Of a stretch of DNA of 13,223 nucleotides, positions 7,594-13,223 are shown in pieces (position 1 is the stretch's first letter; each line of letters starts with the position of its first letter). The notes under the pieces are model-generated. The model saw nothing but the letters and a program-made list of their open reading frames with translations. It made no database searches and was not told where the DNA came from. The stretch comes from Patescibacteria group bacterium (GTDB lineage Bacteria; Patescibacteriota; Patescibacteriia; UBA9934; GWF2-40-263). Made by a program: the position numbers and the translations under genes. Location: contig SCSL01000055.1 of the NCBI GenBank assembly GCA_004298405.1, positions 1-13,223 on the forward strand, in the 5' to 3' direction.

Positions 7594-7977
7594 ATGGCAA
7601 AAAAAACTCTCCTCATGATCGATCAAGATGCCTACTACGCAAAGATTTATGCAAATCGTTTTGAGGCAGCGGGATGGAAGGTGTGGGTGGAAGACGATAT
7701 GACCAAAGCAAAAAAACGTCTCAAACGAAGTGTCCCAGACGTTTTGATTATCAACTTGGATCCTCTGGATGAAGCTCTGGCGTTCCTCGTCGCCCTTCGA
7801 GTGGATCCCAGAAGCGCAAAAACGGTACAGCTGGCGCTTTCGCATCAGGGAAATCGCAAGACGATGCTTGCGGCACTTGAATCAGGAGTCGACGCGTATT
7901 TCTTGAAAGGGCACATGACTCCATCGGAGGCCGTGAAAAAAGTAAAACGTCTTTTAGAAGAAAAAACATCTCTATGA
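7594..7977 (+). CDS. Receiver-like (CheY-fold) protein, probably degenerate
   Basis: This 127-residue protein is the size of a stand-alone response-regulator receiver. It has the acidic pair region LLMIDQD (D10, D12), an S83 at the usual Ser/Thr site (ALS), and a conserved-type lysine K105 in YFLKG. The phosphoacceptor region reads PDVLIINLDPLD: the expected aspartate position appears to be N54, with D56 two residues later, and the normal D-x-x-x-P spacing is missing. It may therefore be a pseudo-receiver that signals by protein contact. ATG 7594 is chosen one base after the pilM stop; the longer in-frame start is inside pilM. It overlaps the prepilin start (ATGA), so it belongs to the pilus operon. 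No output domain is present. Confidence 0.75.
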   Translation: MAKKTLLMIDQDAYYAKIYANRFEAAGWKVWVEDDMTKAKKRLKRSVPDVLIINLDPLDEALAFLVALRVDPRSAKTVQLALSHQGNRKTMLAALESGVDAYFLKGHMTPSEAVKKVKRLLEEKTSL

Positions 7978-8477
7978 AAAAACAACATGGGTTTACACTC
8001 ATCGAGCTCCTCGTCGTCATTGCGATCATCGCCTTGGTCGTTGTGTTCGCAGCCGTTGCGGTGAACGCGGCACGCTCAAAACAACGAGACGCCTCACGTC
8101 TTGCGAATGTCCGTATCGTCCAATCGGCACTCGAGGATTATTTTAATGAAACCAATGCGTATCCGAACGGAGAACTTCTTCCATTAGGGGATGTTGCTCA
8201 AAGTACCTGTCTTGGATCAGAGGGGTTTGCGGGGGATTGCTCAACGGACGAGTTGGTGTTTTTGCGCATCGTTCCAGGAGCCTATGAGGATGGGCTTGAG
8301 GGACTTGTCGCGTGTGGCGAGCCTTCTCGTCGAGCCTTTTGTTACACGTTGCTTCGAGAGGGAGAATCCTACGTTATCCATTTTGAACTCGAGAATGCCC
8401 TTCCTCCCGTAGGACTACAAGCTGGGGTAAACTGCGCGACGCCAGAGGGGATGGAAGCCGGAATTTGCGCCGAATAG
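7974..8477 (+). CDS. Type IV prepilin / pseudopilin with six cysteines
   Basis: This 167-residue protein has a class III signal: MKKQHG then FTLIELLVVIAIIALVVV. Cleavage by the prepilin peptidase is expected after G6, leaving methylatable Phe and the conserved Glu (mature position 5). The region after the helix (RSKQRDASRLANVRIVQSAL then YP) is GspG/major-pilin-like. The C-terminal half has six cysteines (79, 89, 114, 123, 154, 165) in three pairs spaced 9-11 apart, suggesting disulfide-stabilised loops. Its start overlaps the receiver-like gene by ATGA, and an intrinsic terminator follows 8 bases after the stop. Whether it is a major pilin, minor pilin or competence pseudopilin cannot be decided from sequence alone. 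Confidence 0.9.
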   Translation: MKKQHGFTLIELLVVIAIIALVVVFAAVAVNAARSKQRDASRLANVRIVQSALEDYFNETNAYPNGELLPLGDVAQSTCLGSEGFAGDCSTDELVFLRIVPGAYEDGLEGLVACGEPSRRAFCYTLLREGESYVIHFELENALPPVGLQAGVNCATPEGMEAGICAE

Positions 8478-8485
8478 CCAATAGA

Positions 8486-8514
8486 AAAAAACGATGCCCG
8501 ATGCATCGTTTTTT
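8486..8514. terminator. Intrinsic (bidirectional-type) terminator after prepilin gene
   Basis: A perfect 12-bp stem (8486-8497 with 8503-8514) has a 5-base loop ccgat. The lower half of the stem is a run of A on one side and T on the other, and the core is cgatgc/gcatcg. The trailing T-run fits Rho-independent termination on the + strand; the A-run would allow it on the other strand too. It closes the pilM operon. Its last T is also the first base of the downstream extended -10 element. Confidence 0.88.
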
Positions 8515-8522
8515 GGTATAAT
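8514..8522 (+). promoter_or_regulatory. Extended -10 promoter of the prepilin peptidase gene
   Basis: TGGTATAAT is a perfect extended -10 (TG-n-TATAAT). The -35 region would fall inside the terminator hairpin and has no consensus match. The predicted start, about seven bases after the box (near 8529), is two bases before the ATG at 8531, so the mRNA should be leaderless or nearly so. No ribosome binding site is present, which agrees. The promoter would drive the prepilin peptidase gene and ligA. Confidence 0.75.
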
Positions 8523-8530
8523 CGTCTAGT

Positions 8531-9319
8531 ATGTTTTGGATTTTACTTTTGGTGTTCGTTGTTGGAACCTGCGTTGGAAGCTTCTTAAATGTGGTTATTT
8601 TTCGTACTCACGAGGAAGAACAGATGGTGAGAGGACGGTCGAAATGTCGCGTTTGCGAGGCGCCAATCGAAGTCAAGGATCTCATCCCCATCGTGAGTTA
8701 CTTGCGGCTACGAGGCCATTGTCGATCCTGTCAGTCGGTTATTTCATGGCAATACCCAGCAGTGGAGATGGCGACGGGTTTTTTGTTTGTCTTGGGTTAT
8801 CTGATTATTGCGACCAGAGGCGTCGAGAACCTCGGACTTCTGTTCATGGCGATGTATATCCTGCGATACTGGGTGTTCGTGGCGTACCTCGTCATCATCT
8901 TCGTCTACGACTTGCGGCACATGCTCATCCTCGACCAGTTCACGATCCCAGCCATGATCTTCGCGATCATGATCAACCTGTGGTTGGGTACGACCCCCGC
9001 GTGGTCAGTGCTTGTTGGTGGCTTGGTGCTTGCAGGATTTTTTTGGATCCAGTTCGCGCTCTCAAAAGGTACATGGGTTGGTGGCGGCGATATCCGCATG
9101 GGCGCGCTCATGGGATTGATGCTGGGACTTGAACAGGGCTTGCTTGCATTGTTTATCGCCTATGTGCTTGGCGCGATGGTTGGAATCGTTATGATGGCGA
9201 GTGGAAAGGCAACGCGTAAGACGCCGATTCCGTTTGGAAGTTTTCTTGCCGTGGCGACGGTGGTTGTCTTATTCGTCGGTCAGCCACTCATTGATTGGTA
9301 TCTCGGATTGTTTTTATGA
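8531..9319 (+). CDS. pilD: Prepilin leader peptidase / N-methyltransferase
   Basis: This 262-residue polytopic membrane protein has all hallmarks of the family. The N-terminal stretch GSFLNVVIFR leads into a zinc-type four-cysteine cytoplasmic domain (C39-x-x-C42 and C64-x-x-C67). Catalytic aspartates are D127 in VYDLRHMLILD and D187 in GGGDIRMGALMG. It removes the prepilin leader at the Gly-Phe bond and methylates the new N-terminus at the inner membrane. The prepilin gene just upstream is its natural substrate. It has its own promoter although it sits in the pilus cluster. The stop overlaps the ligA ATG (ATGA at 9316-9319), tying its expression to DNA ligase. Confidence 0.96.
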   Translation: MFWILLLVFVVGTCVGSFLNVVIFRTHEEEQMVRGRSKCRVCEAPIEVKDLIPIVSYLRLRGHCRSCQSVISWQYPAVEMATGFLFVLGYLIIATRGVENLGLLFMAMYILRYWVFVAYLVIIFVYDLRHMLILDQFTIPAMIFAIMINLWLGTTPAWSVLVGGLVLAGFFWIQFALSKGTWVGGGDIRMGALMGLMLGLEQGLLALFIAYVLGAMVGIVMMASGKATRKTPIPFGSFLAVATVVVLFVGQPLIDWYLGLFL

Positions 9320-11373
9320 CAAAGACTGAAGCCAAACATCGCATCGACCAGCTCAAGGAAGTCATTGCCGAGCATCGATACAATTATCACGTTCTGGATA
9401 AGGCGACGATTTCGGATGCGGCGCTTGATTCGCTTAAACACGAACTTTACAAACTTGAACAGGAATATCCCGATCTGATTACACCCGACTCGCCGACCCA
9501 GCGCGTGGGGGGCAAGCCGTTACCCAAATTTGAGAAGGTCACACATAAGCGATCAATGCTCTCGATGGAGGATGTATTTACACGCGAGGAGTTTGAGTCG
9601 TGGATTGCTCGTGTTCAGAAACTTTCCACCTCCCTTCCCACCTACTTTTGCATGCCCAAGCTTGATGGTCTTGCTGTTTCCCTTGTGTACAAGAACGGTG
9701 TGCTCGTTACGGCCGCAACGCGCGGTGATGGAAATGTTGGTGAGGACGTGACGCAGAATGTAAAGACGATTGAGTCGGTGCCGTTGAGATTACGGCTTCT
9801 AACCACCCCCAACCCCCGTAAAGGGGCGTGGCCCCCACGGGGCTTTACGCCCTCCTTAAAAAGGAGGGGGGATCCGCAGTATATCGAAGTGCGGGGAGAG
9901 GTGTATTTTCCCGTAAAGGCATTTGAAAAGATGAATAAAGAGCTCGAGCGCGAGGGGAAACCCACATTTGCAAATCCTCGAAATACCGCCGCGGGTTCTG
10001 TACGCCAGCTGGATTCTTCCATCACCGCCTCGCGCGGGCTCGCGTTCATTGCATGGGACTTGGACGCGGACTTTGGACAAGAGACGATGGAAGAGGAATG
10101 GAAGATCCTCGAGGATCTTGGCTTTCGACCTGCCCCTGAGTCAAAGCGTTTCGACTCGATCGATGCCATCGAGAACTATTGGAAGTGGTTGCAGGAAAAA
10201 CGAGATCAGCTCGGGTACTGGGTTGATGGCATGGTTGTGCGCGTGAACGAAAACGATCTTTATGAGAAACTTGGCGTGGTAGGAAAGACTCCACGTGGGC
10301 TTGTTGCCTGGAAGTTTCCCGCAGAGGAAGCCACGACAAAAGTGAAGGAGATTCAGTGGACCGTTGGACGAACCGGAGCGCTCACGCCTGTCGCGGTCGT
10401 CGAACCAACATGGATCGGTGGCACGACCGTTCAGCACGCAAGCCTTCATAACATCGACGAGATTGAACGGCTTGATGTGCGTGAGGGTGACACGGTGATT
10501 CTCTACAAAGCCGGCGACATCATTCCCAAGATTAAAGAGACGATCATCAAACTTCGACCAACCCAGACGCAGAAGACCAAGGCGCCGACATCGTGTCCGG
10601 TGTGCGGATCCAAGGTCGAGCGCCGTGAGAAAGAAGTAGCGATTTACTGCACGAACCCCAAGTGTTTTGTCCAAGATCGTGAGGCGATCCTTCATGCCGC
10701 GCGCGCGTTTGCGATTGATGGGCTTGGGCCGCAGACGATCGCGTCGTTGCTTGAGAACGGCATTATCACGAGCCCCGCTGACTTGTTCTTGCTTAAACCT
10801 GGGGACGTGTTGGGACTTGAAGGGTTTGCTGATCTCTCTGCCAAGAAACTCGTCGAACAGATTCAGTCGCGCAAGTCGATCTCGCTTCCGAATTTTATTC
10901 TCGCTTTGGGCATCCGCAACGTCGGTGAACAGACGGCTATTGACATTGCTCGTCACTTTGGGACGCTTGAGAGGGTCATGATGGCGACTCTCGATGACCT
11001 CATGGAGGTTGAGGGGATTGGCGATGTTGTTGCTCGCAGTGTCCGTGAATATTTTGATCAGGAGCACAACCAAAAACTCGTGGAACATTTTCTCAAGAAT
11101 GGCGTCGAGGTGCACAAGCCGATGACCACGAAAAAAACCAGTGCTACCGGAAAGACCTTTGTCGTGACCGGCACGCTCGAGTCATTGAGTCGTGACGATG
11201 CCAAGGAAGCGATCCGTCGTGCGGGTGGCAAGGTCGCTGGTTCTGTGAGCAAGAAGACGGACTTTGTGGTTGTGGGAGAGAACTCAGGCTCAAAGTTCGA
11301 AGAGGCGAAAAAGCTCGGAGTCCCGACCTTGTCGGAGAAGGAGTTTATCGATATGCTTTCCGCATCAATATAG
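9316..11373 (+). CDS. ligA: NAD-dependent DNA ligase LigA
   Basis: This 685-residue protein has the full LigA domain order: Ia domain (HRYNYHVLD), adenylation domain with active lysine K115 in PKLDGLAV and the ATRGDG motif (134-139), OB fold, four-cysteine zinc finger (C427, C430, C445, C450), helix-hairpin-helix repeats (LALGIRNVGEQTA, EVEGIGDVVA) and a C-terminal BRCT domain (about 611-683, TFVVTGTLESLSR). It seals nicks using NAD in replication and repair. ATG 9316 is chosen because MTKTEAKHRIDQL fits the family start; the upstream in-frame ATG at 9295 lies inside the peptidase gene. Between SVPLRLRLL and YIEVRGEVYFP, about 25 residues (163-188) are an in-frame insertion encoded by a palindromic element. 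It sits in the adenylation domain, but all motifs are intact. Confidence 0.97.
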   Translation: MTKTEAKHRIDQLKEVIAEHRYNYHVLDKATISDAALDSLKHELYKLEQEYPDLITPDSPTQRVGGKPLPKFEKVTHKRSMLSMEDVFTREEFESWIARVQKLSTSLPTYFCMPKLDGLAVSLVYKNGVLVTAATRGDGNVGEDVTQNVKTIESVPLRLRLLTTPNPRKGAWPPRGFTPSLKRRGDPQYIEVRGEVYFPVKAFEKMNKELEREGKPTFANPRNTAAGSVRQLDSSITASRGLAFIAWDLDADFGQETMEEEWKILEDLGFRPAPESKRFDSIDAIENYWKWLQEKRDQLGYWVDGMVVRVNENDLYEKLGVVGKTPRGLVAWKFPAEEATTKVKEIQWTVGRTGALTPVAVVEPTWIGGTTVQHASLHNIDEIERLDVREGDTVILYKAGDIIPKIKETIIKLRPTQTQKTKAPTSCPVCGSKVERREKEVAIYCTNPKCFVQDREAILHAARAFAIDGLGPQTIASLLENGIITSPADLFLLKPGDVLGLEGFADLSAKKLVEQIQSRKSISLPNFILALGIRNVGEQTAIDIARHFGTLERVMMATLDDLMEVEGIGDVVARSVREYFDQEHNQKLVEHFLKNGVEVHKPMTTKKTSATGKTFVVTGTLESLSRDDAKEAIRRAGGKVAGSVSKKTDFVVVGENSGSKFEEAKKLGVPTLSEKEFIDMLSASI
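9802..9876. repeat. GC-rich palindromic element inserted in frame in ligA
   Basis: The segment starts with C-runs (accacccccaaccccc) and contains two hairpins. The first is 9817-9849: a 7-bp stem cgtaaag/ctttacg, a symmetric ggg/ggg internal loop, then a 5-bp stem cgtgg/ccacg. The second is ccctcctt/aaggaggg at 9850-9857 and 9861-9868. The 75 bases are a multiple of three and add about 25 residues rich in Pro, Arg and Gly (including FTPSLKRRGD) where standard LigA proteins go straight from the strand ending LRL to the EVRGEV motif. This looks like an interspersed repeat that entered a coding region without breaking the frame; boundaries are approximate. Confidence 0.75.
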
Positions 11374-11374
11374 A

Positions 11375-11397
11375 GAATTCAAAATAATGAATTCAAA
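11375..11397. repeat. Short AT-rich direct repeat before gatC
   Basis: The nine bases gaattcaaa occur at 11375-11383 and again at 11389-11397, separated by ataat. The gaattc cores are also self-complementary and could pair with each other. The second copy runs directly into the hairpin element at 11398. It may be the flank of that element. Confidence 0.5.
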
Positions 11398-11436
11398 GGG
11401 ACTTTAGTTCCGTCGAATCGACGCCACGAAAATGGC
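11398..11436 (+). repeat. Hairpin-linker-hairpin repeat before gatC (family copy 2)
   Basis: Three palindromic units lie end to end: gggactttagttcc (11398-11411; 6-bp stem with one G-T pair), gtcgaatcgac (11412-11422; perfect 5-bp arms) and gccacgaaaatggc (11423-11436; 4-bp stem). The total is 39 bases. The order, unit lengths (14-11-14 against 14-9-14), shared ACTTTAGT core and gtc...gac linker match the recJ element. It fills about half of the 78-base gap between ligA and gatC, whose remaining bases show no clear promoter. Confidence 0.7.
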
Positions 11437-11451
11437 TGTGAATTGGATGAT

Positions 11452-11757
11452 ATGAAACTCACCCGCGAAGAAGTGCTAAAAATTGCAAAACTTGCCCGTC
11501 TTCATTTGGAGGAAGAAGACATTGCCAAGTACCAGGAAGACCTTGGGTCCATTTTGACGTACGTTGAAAAGCTTCAGGAACTCAATACTGATGATGTCCC
11601 TGAGTTTCAACACGCGGCTGGAGGAGTGAATAATTTTCGAGAGGACATTGTCGAGAACTGCGATGAGGATACTCGTCGCCGTGCGATTGAAAATTTTTCA
11701 GAACGAGAAGGTGACCTCTTAAAAGTACAAGCCGTTTTTGAGAACCGAACAGAATAG
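11452..11757 (+). CDS. gatC: Asp/Glu-tRNA amidotransferase subunit C
   Basis: This 101-residue protein has the standard GatC pattern: MKLTREEVLKIAKLARLHLEEEDIAKY, then SILTYVEKLQELNTDDVPEF and a C-terminal region with FREDIV. GatC wraps around GatA and GatB and stabilises the complex that converts Glu-tRNA(Gln) or Asp-tRNA(Asn) to the correct amide form. The ATG at 11452 is preferred over an in-frame TTG at 11443 because MKLTREEV is the usual family start; ggatga at 11445-11450 is a weak ribosome binding site. It is separated from gatA by 2 bases. A structured repeat lies just upstream and ends 15 bases before the start. Confidence 0.95.
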   Translation: MKLTREEVLKIAKLARLHLEEEDIAKYQEDLGSILTYVEKLQELNTDDVPEFQHAAGGVNNFREDIVENCDEDTRRRAIENFSEREGDLLKVQAVFENRTE

Positions 11758-11759
11758 CT

Positions 11760-13220
11760 ATGGATGTATCAACCTTAACGATCAAAGAAGCGAGCGAGAA
11801 GCTTGCAAGCGGAGCATTGACTGCGGTCGACTATACACAAAGTTGCTTGGACGCGATTCGCGACGGGAATGAAAAATTGAATGCGTTTTTAGAAGTATCG
11901 CAAACCGCACTCGACGACGCGGCGGCCATTGATGCACGCCGTGCGGCAGGGGAGTCGCTTGGTTCGCTTGCAGGGATTCCGATTGGACTGAAGGACAACA
12001 TGCTCGTTCGTGGCTGGGGTTCAACATCCGGTTCACAGATTTTGGAAGGTCATCGTGGAGCGTATGACTCGACGATAACACAACGCTTGCGTGCCGCTGG
12101 TGCTATTTTGATCGGCCGCACAAACATGGATGAGTTCGCCATGGGGTCTTCGACAGAGACGTCGCACCGCGGAGTCACGCGCAATCCTTGGAATGTTCAG
12201 AAGGTTCCCGGTGGTTCAAGCGGTGGATCAGCCGTCGCGGTTGCCGCGGGATTTGTTCCGGCGACACTCGGTTCAGATACAGGGGGATCGATCCGTCAGC
12301 CGGCCTCACTTTGTGGAGTCGTTGGTCTGAAACCGACCTATGGACGCGTGTCTCGATATGGACTCATGGCTCTTGCCTCGAGTCTGGATCAGATCGGTCC
12401 GTTCACGCGTACGGTCGAGGATGCCGCGTTAATCCTTGAAGCCATCGAAGGGCGAGATCCAAAAGACGGAACATCGGCTGAACTTTCAAACACGACTGTG
12501 CCGACGCTGATCGAAAAGTCGGTCGACGGCATAACCTTGGGTGTGCCAAAGGAATATTTCGCGAGCGGGATGGACTCGCAAGTTGCGGCTGTCGTGAATG
12601 AAGCGATCGCAGAACTTGAGCGCGCGGGTGCCAGAGTCCAAGAAATCTCTATGCCGCACTCGGAGTATGCGCTGGCGGCGTACTACATTATCCAACCTGC
12701 GGAAGCCAGCTCGAACTTGGGAAGATTCGATGGCCTGCGGTATGGCTATCATTCCGGCGGGGAGAATTTGCAAGAAACGTATGAACGAACTCGCGGCGAG
12801 GGATTCGGAAAAGAAGTGAAACGTCGCATCATGTTGGGTTCGTACACGCTTTCGGCTGGCTACTATGATGCCTACTATCGCAAGGCGCTTAAGGTGCGCA
12901 CGCTCATCAAGCAAGATTTTGATGAGGCGTTCAAGAGTGTGGATGCGATCGTGTGTCCTACGAGTCCGAGTGTGGCATGGAATATCGGCGAGAAATTCGA
13001 TGATCCACTCGCGATGTATCTTGCGGACATCTATACCGTAACCGCAAACCTCGCGACGGTGCCAGGTATGTCCGTCCCTTGTGGGTTCGTTGACGGTTTA
13101 CCGGTCGGACTCCAGATTCTCGCCAAGCCGTTTGATGAGTACTCACTCTTCCGAATCGGTGCGACATACCAAGACCGTACCGATTGGCATCTTCAACCCC
13201 CTAACCCCCTAACCCCCTAA
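11760..13220 (+). CDS. gatA: Asp/Glu-tRNA amidotransferase subunit A
   Basis: This 486-residue amidase has the Ser-cisSer-Lys triad: K78 in GLKDN, S153 in PGGSSGGS and S177 in GSDTGGS. It releases ammonia from glutamine, which is channelled to GatB to amidate misacylated tRNA. Length and motifs match the normal GatA family, up to TDWH near the usual C-terminus. The last eight residues (QPPNPLTP) and the TAA stop (13218-13220) are encoded by an AACCCCCT tandem repeat, so the native end was probably replaced or extended by that repeat. There is no ribosome binding site; it likely depends on gatC translation. gatB must lie elsewhere. Confidence 0.97.
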   Translation: MDVSTLTIKEASEKLASGALTAVDYTQSCLDAIRDGNEKLNAFLEVSQTALDDAAAIDARRAAGESLGSLAGIPIGLKDNMLVRGWGSTSGSQILEGHRGAYDSTITQRLRAAGAILIGRTNMDEFAMGSSTETSHRGVTRNPWNVQKVPGGSSGGSAVAVAAGFVPATLGSDTGGSIRQPASLCGVVGLKPTYGRVSRYGLMALASSLDQIGPFTRTVEDAALILEAIEGRDPKDGTSAELSNTTVPTLIEKSVDGITLGVPKEYFASGMDSQVAAVVNEAIAELERAGARVQEISMPHSEYALAAYYIIQPAEASSNLGRFDGLRYGYHSGGENLQETYERTRGEGFGKEVKRRIMLGSYTLSAGYYDAYYRKALKVRTLIKQDFDEAFKSVDAIVCPTSPSVAWNIGEKFDDPLAMYLADIYTVTANLATVPGMSVPCGFVDGLPVGLQILAKPFDEYSLFRIGATYQDRTDWHLQPPNPLTP

Positions 13221-13223
13221 CCC
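13195..13223. repeat. Telomere-like 8-nt tandem repeat overlapping the gatA 3' end
   Basis: The unit AACCCCCT is repeated three times from 13195, followed by AACCC at the window edge. The minus strand therefore has four G-runs separated by TTA, a pattern able to form a G-quadruplex. The unit contains TAA on the + strand and TAG on the - strand. The repeat continues out of the window, so its full length and type are unknown; sequence assemblies often break at such repeats. Confidence 0.85.

Noticed and set aside
8536..9132. Plus-strand open frame (198 codons) overlapping the prepilin peptidase gene
   Set aside because: Out of frame with a peptidase carrying all catalytic motifs; its translation is Arg/His-rich low-quality sequence.
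10141..11115. Long minus-strand open frame (324 codons) inside ligA
   Set aside because: It lies antisense to the well-matched LigA zinc-finger and helix-hairpin-helix region, its translation shows no recognisable domain, and codon bias on the + strand explains the lack of stops.
13195..13223. True telomere or end of a linear chromosome
   Set aside because: The repeat is short, overlaps the end of an intact gene and simply meets the window edge; similar C-rich arrays are better explained as interspersed repeats. Longer sequence would be needed to revive the idea.
1..13223. Recoded UGA (genetic code 25)
   Set aside because: TGA ends VKOR, the receiver-like gene and the prepilin peptidase at family-typical lengths, and no gene needs TGA read-through.

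Overview
The window looks like chromosomal DNA from a small-genome bacterium of the Patescibacteria (Candidate Phyla Radiation), possibly near Uhrbacteria or Magasanikbacteria. That placement is inferred from protein style, gene order and very tight packing; I could not test it by phylogeny. TGA is used as an ordinary stop (end of the VKOR, receiver-like and prepilin peptidase genes), so the UGA-glycine code of Gracilibacteria and Absconditabacteria does not apply. All complete genes lie on the + strand, mostly a few bases apart or with ATGA overlaps, and few have a Shine-Dalgarno site.

Layout. 1-128: a divergent intergenic region, with a possible start of a minus-strand gene at the left edge. 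129-967: a thioredoxin-like membrane-anchored protein and a VKOR-family membrane protein, together a split disulfide-forming system. 964-2331: a metallo-beta-lactamase/beta-CASP ribonuclease. 2354-4147: lepA (EF4). 4155-5945: recJ. 5948-6352: RNase HI. 6352-6453: a long hairpin element. 6477-8477: pilM, a degenerate receiver-like protein and a six-cysteine type IV prepilin, closed by an intrinsic terminator. 8531-11373: the prepilin peptidase gene, fed by its own extended -10 promoter, overlapping ligA. 11452-13220: gatC and gatA of the tRNA-dependent amidotransferase; gatB is not in the window.

How the genes work together. The type IV pilus genes (pilM, prepilin, prepilin peptidase) make and process a surface filament or pseudopilus. 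The VKOR/thioredoxin pair could oxidise its exported subunits, since the prepilin has six cysteines in three evenly spaced pairs. RecJ, RNase HI and LigA are DNA repair and replication functions. EF4, GatCA and the beta-CASP RNase serve translation and RNA turnover.

The most unusual content is not a gene but a set of structured repeats placed in or against otherwise conserved housekeeping genes. Two copies of one hairpin-linker-hairpin family lie inside recJ (in frame) and before gatC. A different GC-rich palindromic element is inserted in frame in ligA. A telomere-like 8-nt tandem repeat encodes the last residues and stop codon of gatA at the window edge. A 24-bp perfect inverted repeat separates rnhA from pilM.
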